64,000 nucleotides of DNA from an uncultured Roseobacter sp. Lineage in GTDB: Bacteria; Pseudomonadota; Alphaproteobacteria; Rhodobacterales; Rhodobacteraceae. A model generated the notes under the pieces. The model searched no databases, was not told where the DNA came from, and saw only the letters and a list, made by a program, of their open reading frames with translations. The translations under genes and the position numbers were made by a program. Each line of letters starts with the position of its first letter. The stretch's first letter is position 1. Below are positions 1 to 8,348 of the stretch, piece after piece. The stretch spans positions 124,001 through 188,000 of the forward strand of contig NZ_CANLKW010000003.1 of NCBI RefSeq assembly GCF_947491795.1. Reading direction: 5' to 3'.

Positions 1-371
1 AGTTCGACAGGCAGCCCATCGGGATCAGCAAAGAACGTGAACCTGCAACCGGTGTTTTCATCGATTCTCACCGGCTCGGTCTTTACGCCTTTGGCCGCAA
101 GCTCGCGCATTGAAACGTCAAGATCCGCAACCCGAAAGGCGAGATGCCGTAGGCCGCAGGCTTCGGGCCGCGTCGGCCTGTCGGGGGTATCCGGAAAGCT
201 GAACACTTCCAGCTGTCCGCCATCTGCCAGCCCCAGATCAAGTTTCCAGGACTGACGCTCCGCCCGGTAACTCTCCAGGATAACGGGCAGACCAAGCGTC
301 TGCGTATAAAACTGCTTTGACCTTGCGTAATCACTCACAATGATTGCGACGTGGTGAAATCTGAGATCCAT
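1..371 (-). CDS. VOC-superfamily (glyoxalase I-like, YaeR-type) protein, 3' end cut by window edge
   Basis: The protein begins MDLRFHHVAIIVSDYARSKQ at an ATG at 369-371 and runs off the left edge after about 123 residues. A His near the start (FHHVAII), a second His in the middle (GLRHLAFRV) and the closing DPDGLPVEL segment are the metal-ligand pattern of vicinal-oxygen-chelate proteins. The short single-domain form resembles YaeR-type glyoxalase I-like metalloproteins of about 129 residues, so probably only a few C-terminal residues are missing. The family binds a divalent metal and acts on small carbonyl or thiol adducts, but the substrate cannot be read from sequence. No neighbour in the window is clearly co-transcribed with it. 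Confidence 0.8.
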   Translation of the reverse strand, partial: MDLRFHHVAIIVSDYARSKQFYTQTLGLPVILESYRAERQSWKLDLGLADGGQLEVFSFPDTPDRPTRPEACGLRHLAFRVADLDVSMRELAAKGVKTEPVRIDENTGCRFTFFADPDGLPVE

Positions 372-1007
372 GTAAAACCCTTCTGATCTTTGCCCGGTAT
401 GCTCTCATTCATGTCATCGGCCACAGGTTTTGAAAACTTCGAAGTCCAGACTTGCTTTGGTTCAAAAGCAGTATCGGTCACCACGTTAAATTGTCGCTCG
501 GTCTGGTCTCTGCCCTTCTGCCAGAGCTTCATTGGGCCCCGCTGCACCAGAACAAAATGCCAGCCGCCGATGCAGGAGTTTTGTGTATCACGCAGCGGCA
601 ATTCACCCGCTTCACAGATGCTCTGCACCAGAGGGACACAACCCGAACCCGGGCAGAACCTGCCTTTGCCGAGCTGCCGGATCCTGCACCCCACATGCGG
701 TGATCGTGGACCACGCCGCTGTCTTAAAATCCGGCGCTGACCCGGTGCGCATGCGCCAGCCGCTCTGCAAGTCGTCCGTTTTCACCGTGCAAGCGATGCC
801 AATGCGGTTACATCTTGCCCGCCGGGCCATCATCTGGCAGGTTCCCTTTATCTCTGGCACAGACCTCAAGGGCCGCTGAAGGAACTCCGGACTTCGGAGT
901 GCCAAAGGAGGCATTGTGAGAGAACTTACCTGCAGCGGCGGCCACACAGCGCTGACCAACTGGCCGAGACATCTGACCCTGACATCCTGCTGTTCAGGTG
1001 CCGCAAC
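372..1007. other. Intergenic stretch without a supported gene
   Basis: About 640 bases between the VOC gene and the amidohydrolase. Short open frames exist on both strands but none has a convincing start, ribosome site or recognisable motif. A minus-strand frame ending at 335 would overlap the VOC gene by 37 bases and is not recognisable. The stretch may be decayed coding DNA plus the promoter for the amidohydrolase operon. Confidence 0.5.
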
Positions 1008-2258
1008 ATGACACCTCGGCACCATACGCACAAAATCGCAGGTGTCGGCGTACCGGTATCTCTGCTGAGCGACCCCGAAGCCTTTGGCGGTACGGTTGAG
1101 GGCGATCTCCGGGCAGGCACTCTGTTGGTGAGGGACGGCCGCGCTGTCGGCCTCGAAAATCCTGGCGCCCATCAGCCTGTGTCCCGGATCGTGATGCCGC
1201 GTCTGACCGAAGCCCATGTGCACCTGGACAAATGCCATACCGTGCACCGGATGGATGCCGTCGGCGGTGATCTGGCGGCGGCGCTGGCCGCGCAGCGCGA
1301 GGACAAAGCCAACTGGACCGGGGACGACCTGCAGGCGCGTATCCGGCGTGGCCTGGATGAACTTGCCCGCGCGGGCTGCGGTGCCGTACGCAGTCACATC
1401 GACTGGGCCGCCGGGACCGATACGTCTGACGCACCACTGGCATGGGAGGTCATCTGCGCTCTGAAAGACAGCGCACAGGATCAGGGCATCCTCCTCCAGC
1501 CTGCGGCCCTCACCGGTATCGATGAAATGGCGCGGGGAGATCAGGCCATGGCCGTTGCGCGCCGCGTCTCGCGCGATGGTGGCGTGCTGGGCAGCTTTCT
1601 GCTGGCCCACGAAAATCGCCAGGCGGGCCTCAGAGCACTGTTCAGGGCCGCTGACAGGTTTGGACTGGCGCTCGATTTTCACGTGGACGAAGGGCTGGAT
1701 GCATCCCTCAACGGTCTGGAGATGGTCGCAGATCTCGCGCTGGAAATGCGCTTTGAGGGGCCGCTGCTCTGCGGGCATGCCTGCAGTCTTGCCTCCAAAG
1801 CGCCCGGCGATGTGACGCGTATCGCGGACAAGCTGCAGCGGGCCGGAATTGCCGTCGCGGCCCTGCCCTCTACCAATCTCTACCTCCAGGGGCGTCGTTC
1901 CGGTACGCCGGACCGGCGCGGGCTGACCCTGCTGCACGAACTGGCCAAACAGGGAGTGGAAACGCTGGTCGGGACAGACAATGTGCGCGACGCTTTTTGC
2001 CCCGTCGGGCGGCATGATCCGGTCAGCACGCTGTCGCTTGCGGTGCTGGCGGGGCATCTTGATCCACCGTTCGGCAGGCATCTCCCCATGATCACAACCA
2101 CCGCCCGAAAAGCCATGGGGCTTGCACCCCTGCGCATTGACGGCGCCGCCTGCGCGGACCTGATCGCGACACCCGCAACCGACCTGTCGGAACTTCTGTC
2201 CGGCACTGCCGCCCCCGTTTGTCTCACAAACCTGATCCGGGAGGCCCGCCATGACTGA
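1008..2258 (+). CDS. Cytosine deaminase-like metal-dependent amidohydrolase
   Basis: This 416-residue protein belongs to the amidohydrolase superfamily and resembles the CodA (cytosine deaminase) branch. In order it shows EAHVHLDKCHT (the HxH metal pair, with the Asp/Lys following as in CodA-like proteins), an HVDE segment, GHACSL (third His) and VGTDNVRDAFCPVG (the catalytic Asp loop). The LYLQGRRSGTPDRRG segment matches the CodA loop ahead of that Asp. It should hydrolyse or deaminate a small cyclic amide or amine in the cytoplasm, but the substrate is unknown. The stop overlaps the start of the FAD oxidoreductase by 8 bases, so the two are translationally coupled and probably act on one pathway. 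No strong ribosome site precedes this ATG, so the start is less certain. Confidence 0.8.
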   Translation: MTPRHHTHKIAGVGVPVSLLSDPEAFGGTVEGDLRAGTLLVRDGRAVGLENPGAHQPVSRIVMPRLTEAHVHLDKCHTVHRMDAVGGDLAAALAAQREDKANWTGDDLQARIRRGLDELARAGCGAVRSHIDWAAGTDTSDAPLAWEVICALKDSAQDQGILLQPAALTGIDEMARGDQAMAVARRVSRDGGVLGSFLLAHENRQAGLRALFRAADRFGLALDFHVDEGLDASLNGLEMVADLALEMRFEGPLLCGHACSLASKAPGDVTRIADKLQRAGIAVAALPSTNLYLQGRRSGTPDRRGLTLLHELAKQGVETLVGTDNVRDAFCPVGRHDPVSTLSLAVLAGHLDPPFGRHLPMITTTARKAMGLAPLRIDGAACADLIATPATDLSELLSGTAAPVCLTNLIREARHD

Positions 2259-3663
2259 GCCCATGACCGATGCACGGCGCGCGCGCATCATGGCAGATCT
2301 TGCGCCGGTCGCCGTCACTGATGACCCTGTTACAGTCAAAAAGCGCAGCCGCGATTTTTTCTGGTATTCACCGCTGCTCAACGCGCAGCTGCGCCGCACC
2401 TTCGGGGATCTGGTGGCAAGCCCGGCGACGAGGCAAGAGCTGGCGCATTGCCTGTCTGTTGCCTGGCAACATGATCTGCCGGTTGTGCTGCGCGGCGGTG
2501 GTACGGGCAATTATGGTCAGGCCGTACCGCTCCGGGGCGGGCTGATCATTGAGACAACGGGCATGAACCGCGTGCTGGAGACCGGCGCGGGGTTTGTCCG
2601 CGTCGAGGCCGGTGCGCTGATGGCGGATATCAACGCCGCCCTGCAGCCCGAAGGGTACGAACTGGCCATGTTTCCCTCAACCCAGGACATCGCCACAATC
2701 GGCGGTTTTGTCGCCGGGGGCAGCGCTGGCATCGGCTCGGTGTCCAACGGCCCGCTGCGCCAGAACGGCAACATCATCCGGATCAGCGCGCTGTCGGTCA
2801 GCGAAAACCCGCAGGAGCACGTGTTCGACGGCGAAGACGTCCTTGGGATACATCACGCCTGGGGGATAAACGGGGCCATAACCGAGGTCACGATGCGCAC
2901 GGTGCCCACACAGGACTGGATCGGCTGTATGGCCGGATTTGCCAGCTATGAACAATGCTACGCCGCCGGTTATGCCCTGGCCTGCGCAGACGACGATGCA
3001 ATCGGGCGCAAACTCTGCTCGGTGGTGGATGCACGCATTGCCGGCTATTTCCCGCGCCTGCGCGAGCACGTGCCACAGGATCAGCACCTGCTGGTCACCC
3101 TGGTGCCGCGCGCGCATCTGGCGGCATTCCGTGCGCTCACAGAGGCCCGGGGCGGAACGGTGCATCTGGCGATTGACGATGCGGAACGCACCGCGCTGAA
3201 ACTGCCGCATGTCTTTGAGTTCGCCTATAATCACACCACCCTGCAGGTGCTCAAAGCCGACCGTTCGGCCACCTACCAGCAGATCGGCGTGCCCGATCCC
3301 GGTGACGCTGCCCGCGTGGCGGCCATGCGCGACCGGCAGGGGGACGAGGTCTGGCCGCACCACGAATTCACCCGCTGGGACGGTGCCGTCATCTGCGCCG
3401 ATCTGCCCATCATCTGGTATTCGACCCCCGAACGTCTGGCAGAGATCAACGCCACCTACGCCGCGGACGGCTTTACCGTCTACGACGCCCATATCTGCGC
3501 CATCGAGGGCAACCACATGCAGCCCGACTTCCGCCACCTCGCCTGGAAAAAACGCATGGACCCGCAGGGCCTGCTCAACCCCGGCAAATCCCGCGCCTGG
3601 GAAAAAGTGCGCCACCTGAGTGCGGACGAGATCGAAGCGCTGACGACGCTGGATGGGGTGTAG
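2251..3663 (+). CDS. FAD-binding (PCMH/BBE-type) oxidoreductase
   Basis: This 470-residue flavoprotein has an FAD-binding PCMH domain in its N-terminal half. LPVVLRGGGTGNYGQ (about 75-90) contacts the pyrophosphate, and FPSTQDIATIGGFVAGGSAGIGS (about 140-165) is the conserved flavin-binding stretch. The C-terminus, DPQGLLNPGK, is the ending typical of GlcD/BBE oxidases. A GGGAGG ribosome site precedes the ATG, which lies inside the amidohydrolase stop region. The family oxidises hydroxy acids, alcohols or amine-like substrates using FAD. Pairing with a CodA-like amidohydrolase suggests catabolism of a nitrogen heterocycle or hydroxylated amide, but this is inference only. Confidence 0.8.
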   Translation: MTEPMTDARRARIMADLAPVAVTDDPVTVKKRSRDFFWYSPLLNAQLRRTFGDLVASPATRQELAHCLSVAWQHDLPVVLRGGGTGNYGQAVPLRGGLIIETTGMNRVLETGAGFVRVEAGALMADINAALQPEGYELAMFPSTQDIATIGGFVAGGSAGIGSVSNGPLRQNGNIIRISALSVSENPQEHVFDGEDVLGIHHAWGINGAITEVTMRTVPTQDWIGCMAGFASYEQCYAAGYALACADDDAIGRKLCSVVDARIAGYFPRLREHVPQDQHLLVTLVPRAHLAAFRALTEARGGTVHLAIDDAERTALKLPHVFEFAYNHTTLQVLKADRSATYQQIGVPDPGDAARVAAMRDRQGDEVWPHHEFTRWDGAVICADLPIIWYSTPERLAEINATYAADGFTVYDAHICAIEGNHMQPDFRHLAWKKRMDPQGLLNPGKSRAWEKVRHLSADEIEALTTLDGV

Positions 3664-3846
3664 ACGGACGGCTGGCCCGACCTGAGACACCTTTGCGCCA
3701 AAGATAAGAACCGCTCAGCGGGGCCGGCACCATTATGTCCATCCACGCGGCCATGCCAAAAAGACTGAAGGTCCGCCTGGAGCCCGAAATTACCGATGCT
3801 GCGCTGGTCAAGAAAGTTTGCAAATTGCTAAATTCGCAGACGCGAA

Positions 3847-4605
3847 CTAGTCGCTTGGGTATTGCCCGCAGCTTCGGTGGTCGTAAAATGTAGAATTGTC
3901 AAAGTCAGATTGGGAGCTTGCGACAAGCTCAATCGGTTTTCCTTGTGCGAAGTCAAAGGCATCTGCCCGGTCCAGTTGTAGCTCGAACAGTTCTTGTCCA
4001 CCAAACTCGAATTTGATTTCAAGAATCTTGTCGGTCAGGTGCCATGTTCCGTCTTCCGCCCGATCATCCCGTCCAGCTGAATTGCCCCGTTCGGATGTGA
4101 AGACCCTGTACCAAAGTTTGCCGTCAGAAAATAGTACCGCCTGCAAGGAATAGTCGTTTTCTTCAGGGCCAAGTGGCAGCAGCTCACCGTCCGGCAACTT
4201 ATCGTTATAGCGGTCTGTTAGTTCGTTGAACAGGGTACGCAGTTCTTTCCTACCTTTGGTTTCGCCCCAGCTAAAGTTGCAAGCGTAAAGTGCTCGAGAA
4301 GTAAAAATCAGTTGCTCGTTGGCCTCTGTGAGAGTTAGGTACTCTTTCTGTGCCGTATCCAACAATCTTGTTTGAGCAGCATGGGTTTTGCCCAAAACGT
4401 CGAAGATACCGCCCCAAGTCAGTAAAGCGGCCGCGGCCAAAGCCCCAGCACCGCCTGCGAGGAACTTGTAGAACCCATCGTTTTCCCAGAAGCGCAGCTT
4501 CGGCGGAGGTGCTTGAAGTTTCATGGCTTCGGTGTACTTCAAAAGATCATCGCTGTTTTTTATCGAGTTTTCTACCCTATAGAGAGTTTCTTCACTGAGT
4601 TGCAT
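3847..4605 (-). CDS. Hypothetical membrane-anchored protein, low GC
   Basis: A 252-residue protein of unrecognised family. The ATG at 4603-4605 is preceded by an AGGA ribosome site at good spacing. A predicted single membrane helix (FLAGGAGALAAAALLTWGGIF, about residues 48-68) separates a short charged N-terminal tail from a C-terminal domain rich in Asp and Glu. The lower GC content and codon use (many AAA, GAA, TTT, TTG) contrast with the neighbouring genes and suggest acquisition by transfer. It stands alone between the FAD oxidoreductase (convergent) and a gene-poor stretch. No function can be assigned. Confidence 0.65.
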   Translation of the reverse strand: MQLSEETLYRVENSIKNSDDLLKYTEAMKLQAPPPKLRFWENDGFYKFLAGGAGALAAAALLTWGGIFDVLGKTHAAQTRLLDTAQKEYLTLTEANEQLIFTSRALYACNFSWGETKGRKELRTLFNELTDRYNDKLPDGELLPLGPEENDYSLQAVLFSDGKLWYRVFTSERGNSAGRDDRAEDGTWHLTDKILEIKFEFGGQELFELQLDRADAFDFAQGKPIELVASSQSDFDNSTFYDHRSCGQYPSD

Positions 4606-5504
4606 CGGACATCCTAAAGACTATTGCGATTGTTCGAATCTTAGGAGCCAACCGCATGCACAGCAATACTGCTCCAGTTTGAGCCCAACAATTCGCTGCG
4701 CTTGTGGTTGACCCCCATTTGGCCATTGATCAAAAGTCGTGCGTTTCCGTTAACTGCGAAAACGGCCGTTTTTGACACTGCAAATTCGGTAGTGCAGACC
4801 TCGGCGAAGTCGCAGCGAAAGCTCACTTCGTCCGCACAGCCGCCCTTAACCCCGCATCAACTTTTCCACAGCGTACGCTCTGTTATTGCGCCAAAACCCG
4901 CGCAACACCGCCGTTCGCACCGACGTTATACCGACGCAACACCGACGTGATACCGACATCGAATTTTCCTTTGTTTTGCTGGCAAAAGGGCCAAAGTTTC
5001 ACCCCGGGGCCCCATGCCCTCACGCGCCGTTGCGCGTGCGCTGCGTTAACACCCGGCGCGCGGTCCGCGGCTCCTTACTCTCCGCGCGCCACGCCCTTGC
5101 CCGCTATCCCTCCAACACAGACGGTGGTGCCGCGTTGGCAGGGAGCAGGCAAAACCCCCGGCTGTTGCCAGTGCGTCATGCGCGGCATTACAAAGCCGCC
5201 GATATCGCCGGGGTCGCCGCCATATCCCCGGTCTGGTCTGTGTACCTACCGGGCGGTCTCTCGGCGTATTATGAGACCGTGCTCCCGGTCAGCGACTTTT
5301 TGCTCCAGTCGGCAAACTCATCCCGGTTCATACATCTTTCGCTGCCCGGAAGTTTCAGGCGTGATCCTTTGCCTGTCTCCGCTGGCACGTCACGCCAAGA
5401 CGCACATAATATCCCGGGCAAGGACGCATTCAGAAAACGCGGTCCGGGAACGATTGGTAAAGGTTCGTTCTGATCCTACTGCACCAGCTGCCGGCTGGTT
5501 TCGA
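4606..5504. other. Gene-poor 0.9 kb stretch
   Basis: No reading frame here has the composition of a real gene. The first third is AT-richer, like the adjacent orphan gene, and the rest is GC-rich with repeated GCGCG motifs. It contains an 11-base tandem repeat (4919-4962), listed separately. A minus-strand open stretch at 4641-4826 (61 codons) lies here, but I cannot support it as a gene. The region may be a decayed insertion that arrived with the orphan gene. Confidence 0.5.
4919..4962. repeat. Four near-identical 11-base direct repeats
   Basis: The unit ACCGACG plus four bases repeats head to tail at 4919, 4930, 4941 and 4952. The variants are ACCGACGTTAT, ACCGACGCAAC, ACCGACGTGAT and ACCGACATCGA. 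The 11-base period is close to one DNA helical turn, so the copies present on the same face of the helix, as in iterons or multi-site operators. No neighbouring replication gene is present. Confidence 0.7.
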
Positions 5505-6677
5505 TCAGTCTTTTCCGGCCCGAACAGGCGGGCGGCCCCGCTTCAGGCTTTGGAACAGAGCGCCGAGCGGAACCACGAACGCAAAGAGGGCTATGGCCAG
5601 CCAGAGCGGGCTTTGCGCATCACCTGTTCTGTCAAGGACCGCCCCGGCGACAGGGGGTGCGATAAGCAAAAAGGCGTAATAGACCGTAAAGAAAACACCC
5701 ATGCCAAAGGCGCGGACCTGAGGGCGCATCGCCTCGCCTGCAATGGCGATGATCACCCCGGCAGGGGCCATGCCAATCAGGCCAAAGAGCACGCTTGCGC
5801 CAACTCCGGCACCGGGCACGCTGAGCAGCAAAAGCGACGCGATGGCTCCGCCCATACAGACCGCCAGCACAATGGTCCGGCCTCCGAAACGATCCACGAT
5901 CTGCCCACAGGCGGCACCGGATGCAATCATGATCCAGCTCGCGATACTGATGGTGCCTGCCGCCGCGATGGTGGACTGGCCCAATCCCTCAAGGACCTTC
6001 GGGCCAAAAGAAAGGTAAGTAACGTAGGCCGCGTTAAATGCACCCCACGCCGCCGCCGCACAGAACGTCAGTTTCCATTCCCGGCCGGTCAGTGCCGCGG
6101 CCGCGCCCGCGCCTGCCTGCAGCTGGTTCTGCGGTGACCGGTAGAGCAGCAAAAGTCCGAGTGCCGCGACCAGACAATAGGCGGATGCCGCGTGAAACGG
6201 GACCTGCCAGCCAAAAACCTCTGCCAGCCATGCGTGACCGATCTGACCCATGGCAATACCGAACGGCCAGCTCATGACCAGCACGCTCATAGCCGTCGCG
6301 ATTTCACGCCCTTCGAACCAGTCGGCAACCATTTTGGTAAAAAAAATCATCGTAAAAACGAATCCCGCCCCGGCGACGATCCGGCCCAGACCAACGGTCC
6401 AGCTTTCTGTGGCAAGGGAGGATATGAGCCCGCCTAAGGCCAGCGCCCCCAGTCCGGACACGACCATGATGCGATCGGTGGCGCGCTGCCCCCAGTAACC
6501 GGCAGGTATCGCCAGAAACAGCCCTGGCGCCATGAAAAGCCCGATCAGAAAGCCAAGCTCGGCATAGTCCAGCCCAAAGACAGTGACCAGATCATCGCCC
6601 ACGGATGCAACAGTCTGGAACTGCAGCCCAACGCCGATACGGGCCAGAAACAGCAGCCCCAGAACACGCCAGCGCAT
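5505..6677 (-). CDS. Major facilitator superfamily transporter
   Basis: A 390-residue integral membrane protein with about 12 hydrophobic segments. MFS features include the loop 2-3 region GYWGQRATDRIMVV and the duplicated six-helix layout. The upstream gene's TAA overlaps its ATG by one base (TAATG), so the two form an operon. The substrate is not evident, but the size and form resemble nitrate/nitrite-porter-like or CynX-like carriers. It is likely a cytoplasmic-membrane carrier for a small organic anion. Confidence 0.8.
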   Translation of the reverse strand: MRWRVLGLLFLARIGVGLQFQTVASVGDDLVTVFGLDYAELGFLIGLFMAPGLFLAIPAGYWGQRATDRIMVVSGLGALALGGLISSLATESWTVGLGRIVAGAGFVFTMIFFTKMVADWFEGREIATAMSVLVMSWPFGIAMGQIGHAWLAEVFGWQVPFHAASAYCLVAALGLLLLYRSPQNQLQAGAGAAAALTGREWKLTFCAAAAWGAFNAAYVTYLSFGPKVLEGLGQSTIAAAGTISIASWIMIASGAACGQIVDRFGGRTIVLAVCMGGAIASLLLLSVPGAGVGASVLFGLIGMAPAGVIIAIAGEAMRPQVRAFGMGVFFTVYYAFLLIAPPVAGAVLDRTGDAQSPLWLAIALFAFVVPLGALFQSLKRGRPPVRAGKD

Positions 6678-7090
6678 TACCCCCAGCCCAGCCCGCGCAG
6701 CGCCTGAACATCGTTCCAGATCTTTGTCATGTGGCTGATCCTGTCCCCGTCAAACTGCATGACGTAGGCATAATCTGACACCACGGTTCTGCCCGTCGGC
6801 GCCACGGGCCCGCCCTCACCGGTGTGTGTGCCGTGAAACTCTGCGGCGGCAATAACGCAACTGCGCGCTTCATCCACCGCAAAGGCCGTCAGCACGTAGC
6901 GACCGTCTGGTACGGGGGTCAGCAACCCTTTCATCCAGTCTGCATAGGCGGCGAGCGTTGTCGTTCCCGCAAACGCATCTGCCTGACATGAAAAACCCGC
7001 TTTCTCATGAACCCATGATTTACATCCCTCCCACCCCTGTCCTGTTTCGCAGGCATGGAAAAAGGCGGTCGCCGTATCGTGCATTGTCAT
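6677..7090 (-). CDS. NTF2/SnoaL-like small-domain protein
   Basis: A 137-residue protein with the cone-shaped NTF2/SnoaL fold signature: an N-terminal helix (DTATAFFHACETGQGWEG), a central 'YADWMKGLL' helix, and a C-terminal sheet ending YAYVMQFDGDRISHMTKIWND. Members are isomerases, hydrolases or ligand-binding proteins that usually act on small ketones or polyketides. It is translationally coupled to the MFS gene, suggesting that it processes or senses the carried compound. A second in-frame ATG lies two codons downstream (M-T-M), so the exact start is uncertain by six bases. Confidence 0.7.
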   Translation of the reverse strand: MTMHDTATAFFHACETGQGWEGCKSWVHEKAGFSCQADAFAGTTTLAAYADWMKGLLTPVPDGRYVLTAFAVDEARSCVIAAAEFHGTHTGEGGPVAPTGRTVVSDYAYVMQFDGDRISHMTKIWNDVQALRGLGWG

Positions 7091-7277
7091 TGTGCTGTTC
7101 CCTGTGATGCGCTTGCCTGTGTGACCATAGAGGACAATCGCAGCGGCCGTGTATCCCGCAGATGCAGTAAATCCGATGTCCGGCCTGCAGTATTCAGACT
7201 ACAGCATTTGCGGGATTGCGTGCTGGCACGGTTCTGAGCAGACTTGTGTCAGGGTACCAGGGGAAGGAGCTTTTCAG

Positions 7278-8084
7278 ATGTCGGAACACGTCGGCCTCAG
7301 CCAGAGGGAATTGCAGATCGCAAATTCCTATGCGGGTGGCGCGACCTACCAGACAATCGCGGATACGCTGTGCATTGCCCCCAGTACGGTGCGCACACAT
7401 CTGGCGACAATCTACCGAAAGCTTGAGGTTTCCTCGAAACTGGAGCTGGCGAACCACCTCAGTGGCAATGCTGCACAGCCCCGTAACCCTTCCGAACTTG
7501 CGAAGGTTGTCTCCGAGCTTGCCCTGAGCCTCGAAGAAGCCATCAGCCGGGAAAAAGCGCTCAGCGAAGTGTTACGGATCATCAGCGCCGCCCACGGAGA
7601 TCTGGATGCGGTGATGCCGCTGATCCTGTCCTATGCGCTCGAGCTTTGTGACGCGGAATTCGGCATTTTGTTCGAGTACCGGCAGGACTGTCAGTTTGTT
7701 GCCAACCACGCGCTGGGAATACCGGCACCCTTCAGGGCATGGCTGGACGATCAGGGCGTTTTCGTTGCGGGCGCTGAAACGGGCCTTGGCCGGATGAACC
7801 AGCAGCGCAGGGTGATCAGCATCATCGATGTCAGATCCGAAGCCGTGTATCTGACGGACGATCCGCTGCGATATGCGACGGCGGATCTGGGCGGCGCGCG
7901 CTCCTTTGTTGCGATCCCCATGCTCGCGGGTGACAGGCTGGTCGGCGCTTTTACCATCTACCGGCAGACGGTCCGGCCCTTTTCCAACGATACAACCCGA
8001 CTGGCGCAGATGTTCGCGGATCAGAGCGTGATCGCTCTGGAAAACGCCCGTATGATCAGAGCAATGCAAGAGAATATATACTGA
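7278..8084 (+). CDS. LuxR-type HTH / GAF-domain regulator
   Basis: A 268-residue protein starting at the ATG at 7278, chosen over an upstream in-frame start because GGAAGGAG lies just before it. Residues about 5-65 form a LuxR-family helix-turn-helix (LSQRELQIANSYAGGATYQTIADTLCIAPSTVRTHL...). After a helical linker, about residues 95-260 form a GAF domain closing with FADQSVIALENARM. Having the DNA-binding domain at the N-terminus is the reverse of most LuxR proteins. There is no output cyclase or kinase domain after GAF, so this is either a free-standing ligand-responsive regulator or the front part of a longer ancestor. It is divergent from the SnoaL/MFS pair, which it may control. Confidence 0.75.
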   Translation: MSEHVGLSQRELQIANSYAGGATYQTIADTLCIAPSTVRTHLATIYRKLEVSSKLELANHLSGNAAQPRNPSELAKVVSELALSLEEAISREKALSEVLRIISAAHGDLDAVMPLILSYALELCDAEFGILFEYRQDCQFVANHALGIPAPFRAWLDDQGVFVAGAETGLGRMNQQRRVISIIDVRSEAVYLTDDPLRYATADLGGARSFVAIPMLAGDRLVGAFTIYRQTVRPFSNDTTRLAQMFADQSVIALENARMIRAMQENIY

Positions 8085-8348
8085 CGTCCGCCATTTTCAG
8101 GGGCAGAAATCACGGCTGCCTGGGTCACAGGCAATGGTGATCTGATCTGCATAACGCATCAGATTCAGGCCCGTCTGGTCACAGATCACAGTCAACCGGC
8201 ACAGCGAACAGACCCGGCGGCAAAAGCCAAACTGGCCGGGCCCTGGCGCGGTTCAACCGCATCGCCAACGCCATGCCGCAGCCGCCGGGACAGTACGGTA
8301 TCCGCCCCGACGAAACCCATCCTTCTGCGCCGCCCCCCCACGCAGGGG

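Noticed and set aside
335..694. Minus-strand open frame upstream of the VOC gene (119 codons)
   Set aside because: It overlaps the VOC gene by 37 bases, has no ribosome site and no recognisable motif. Composition at third codon positions is not clearly coding.
612..2510. Long minus-strand open frame (632 codons) opposite the amidohydrolase
   Set aside because: It is antisense to the amidohydrolase and the start of the FAD gene, both of which have family motifs. Its own translation shows no recognisable domain.
4947..6137. Plus-strand open frame running from the gene-poor stretch into the MFS gene (396 codons)
   Set aside because: Its second half is antisense to the MFS transporter, and the first half is Arg/Pro/Cys-rich, typical of non-coding GC-rich DNA.
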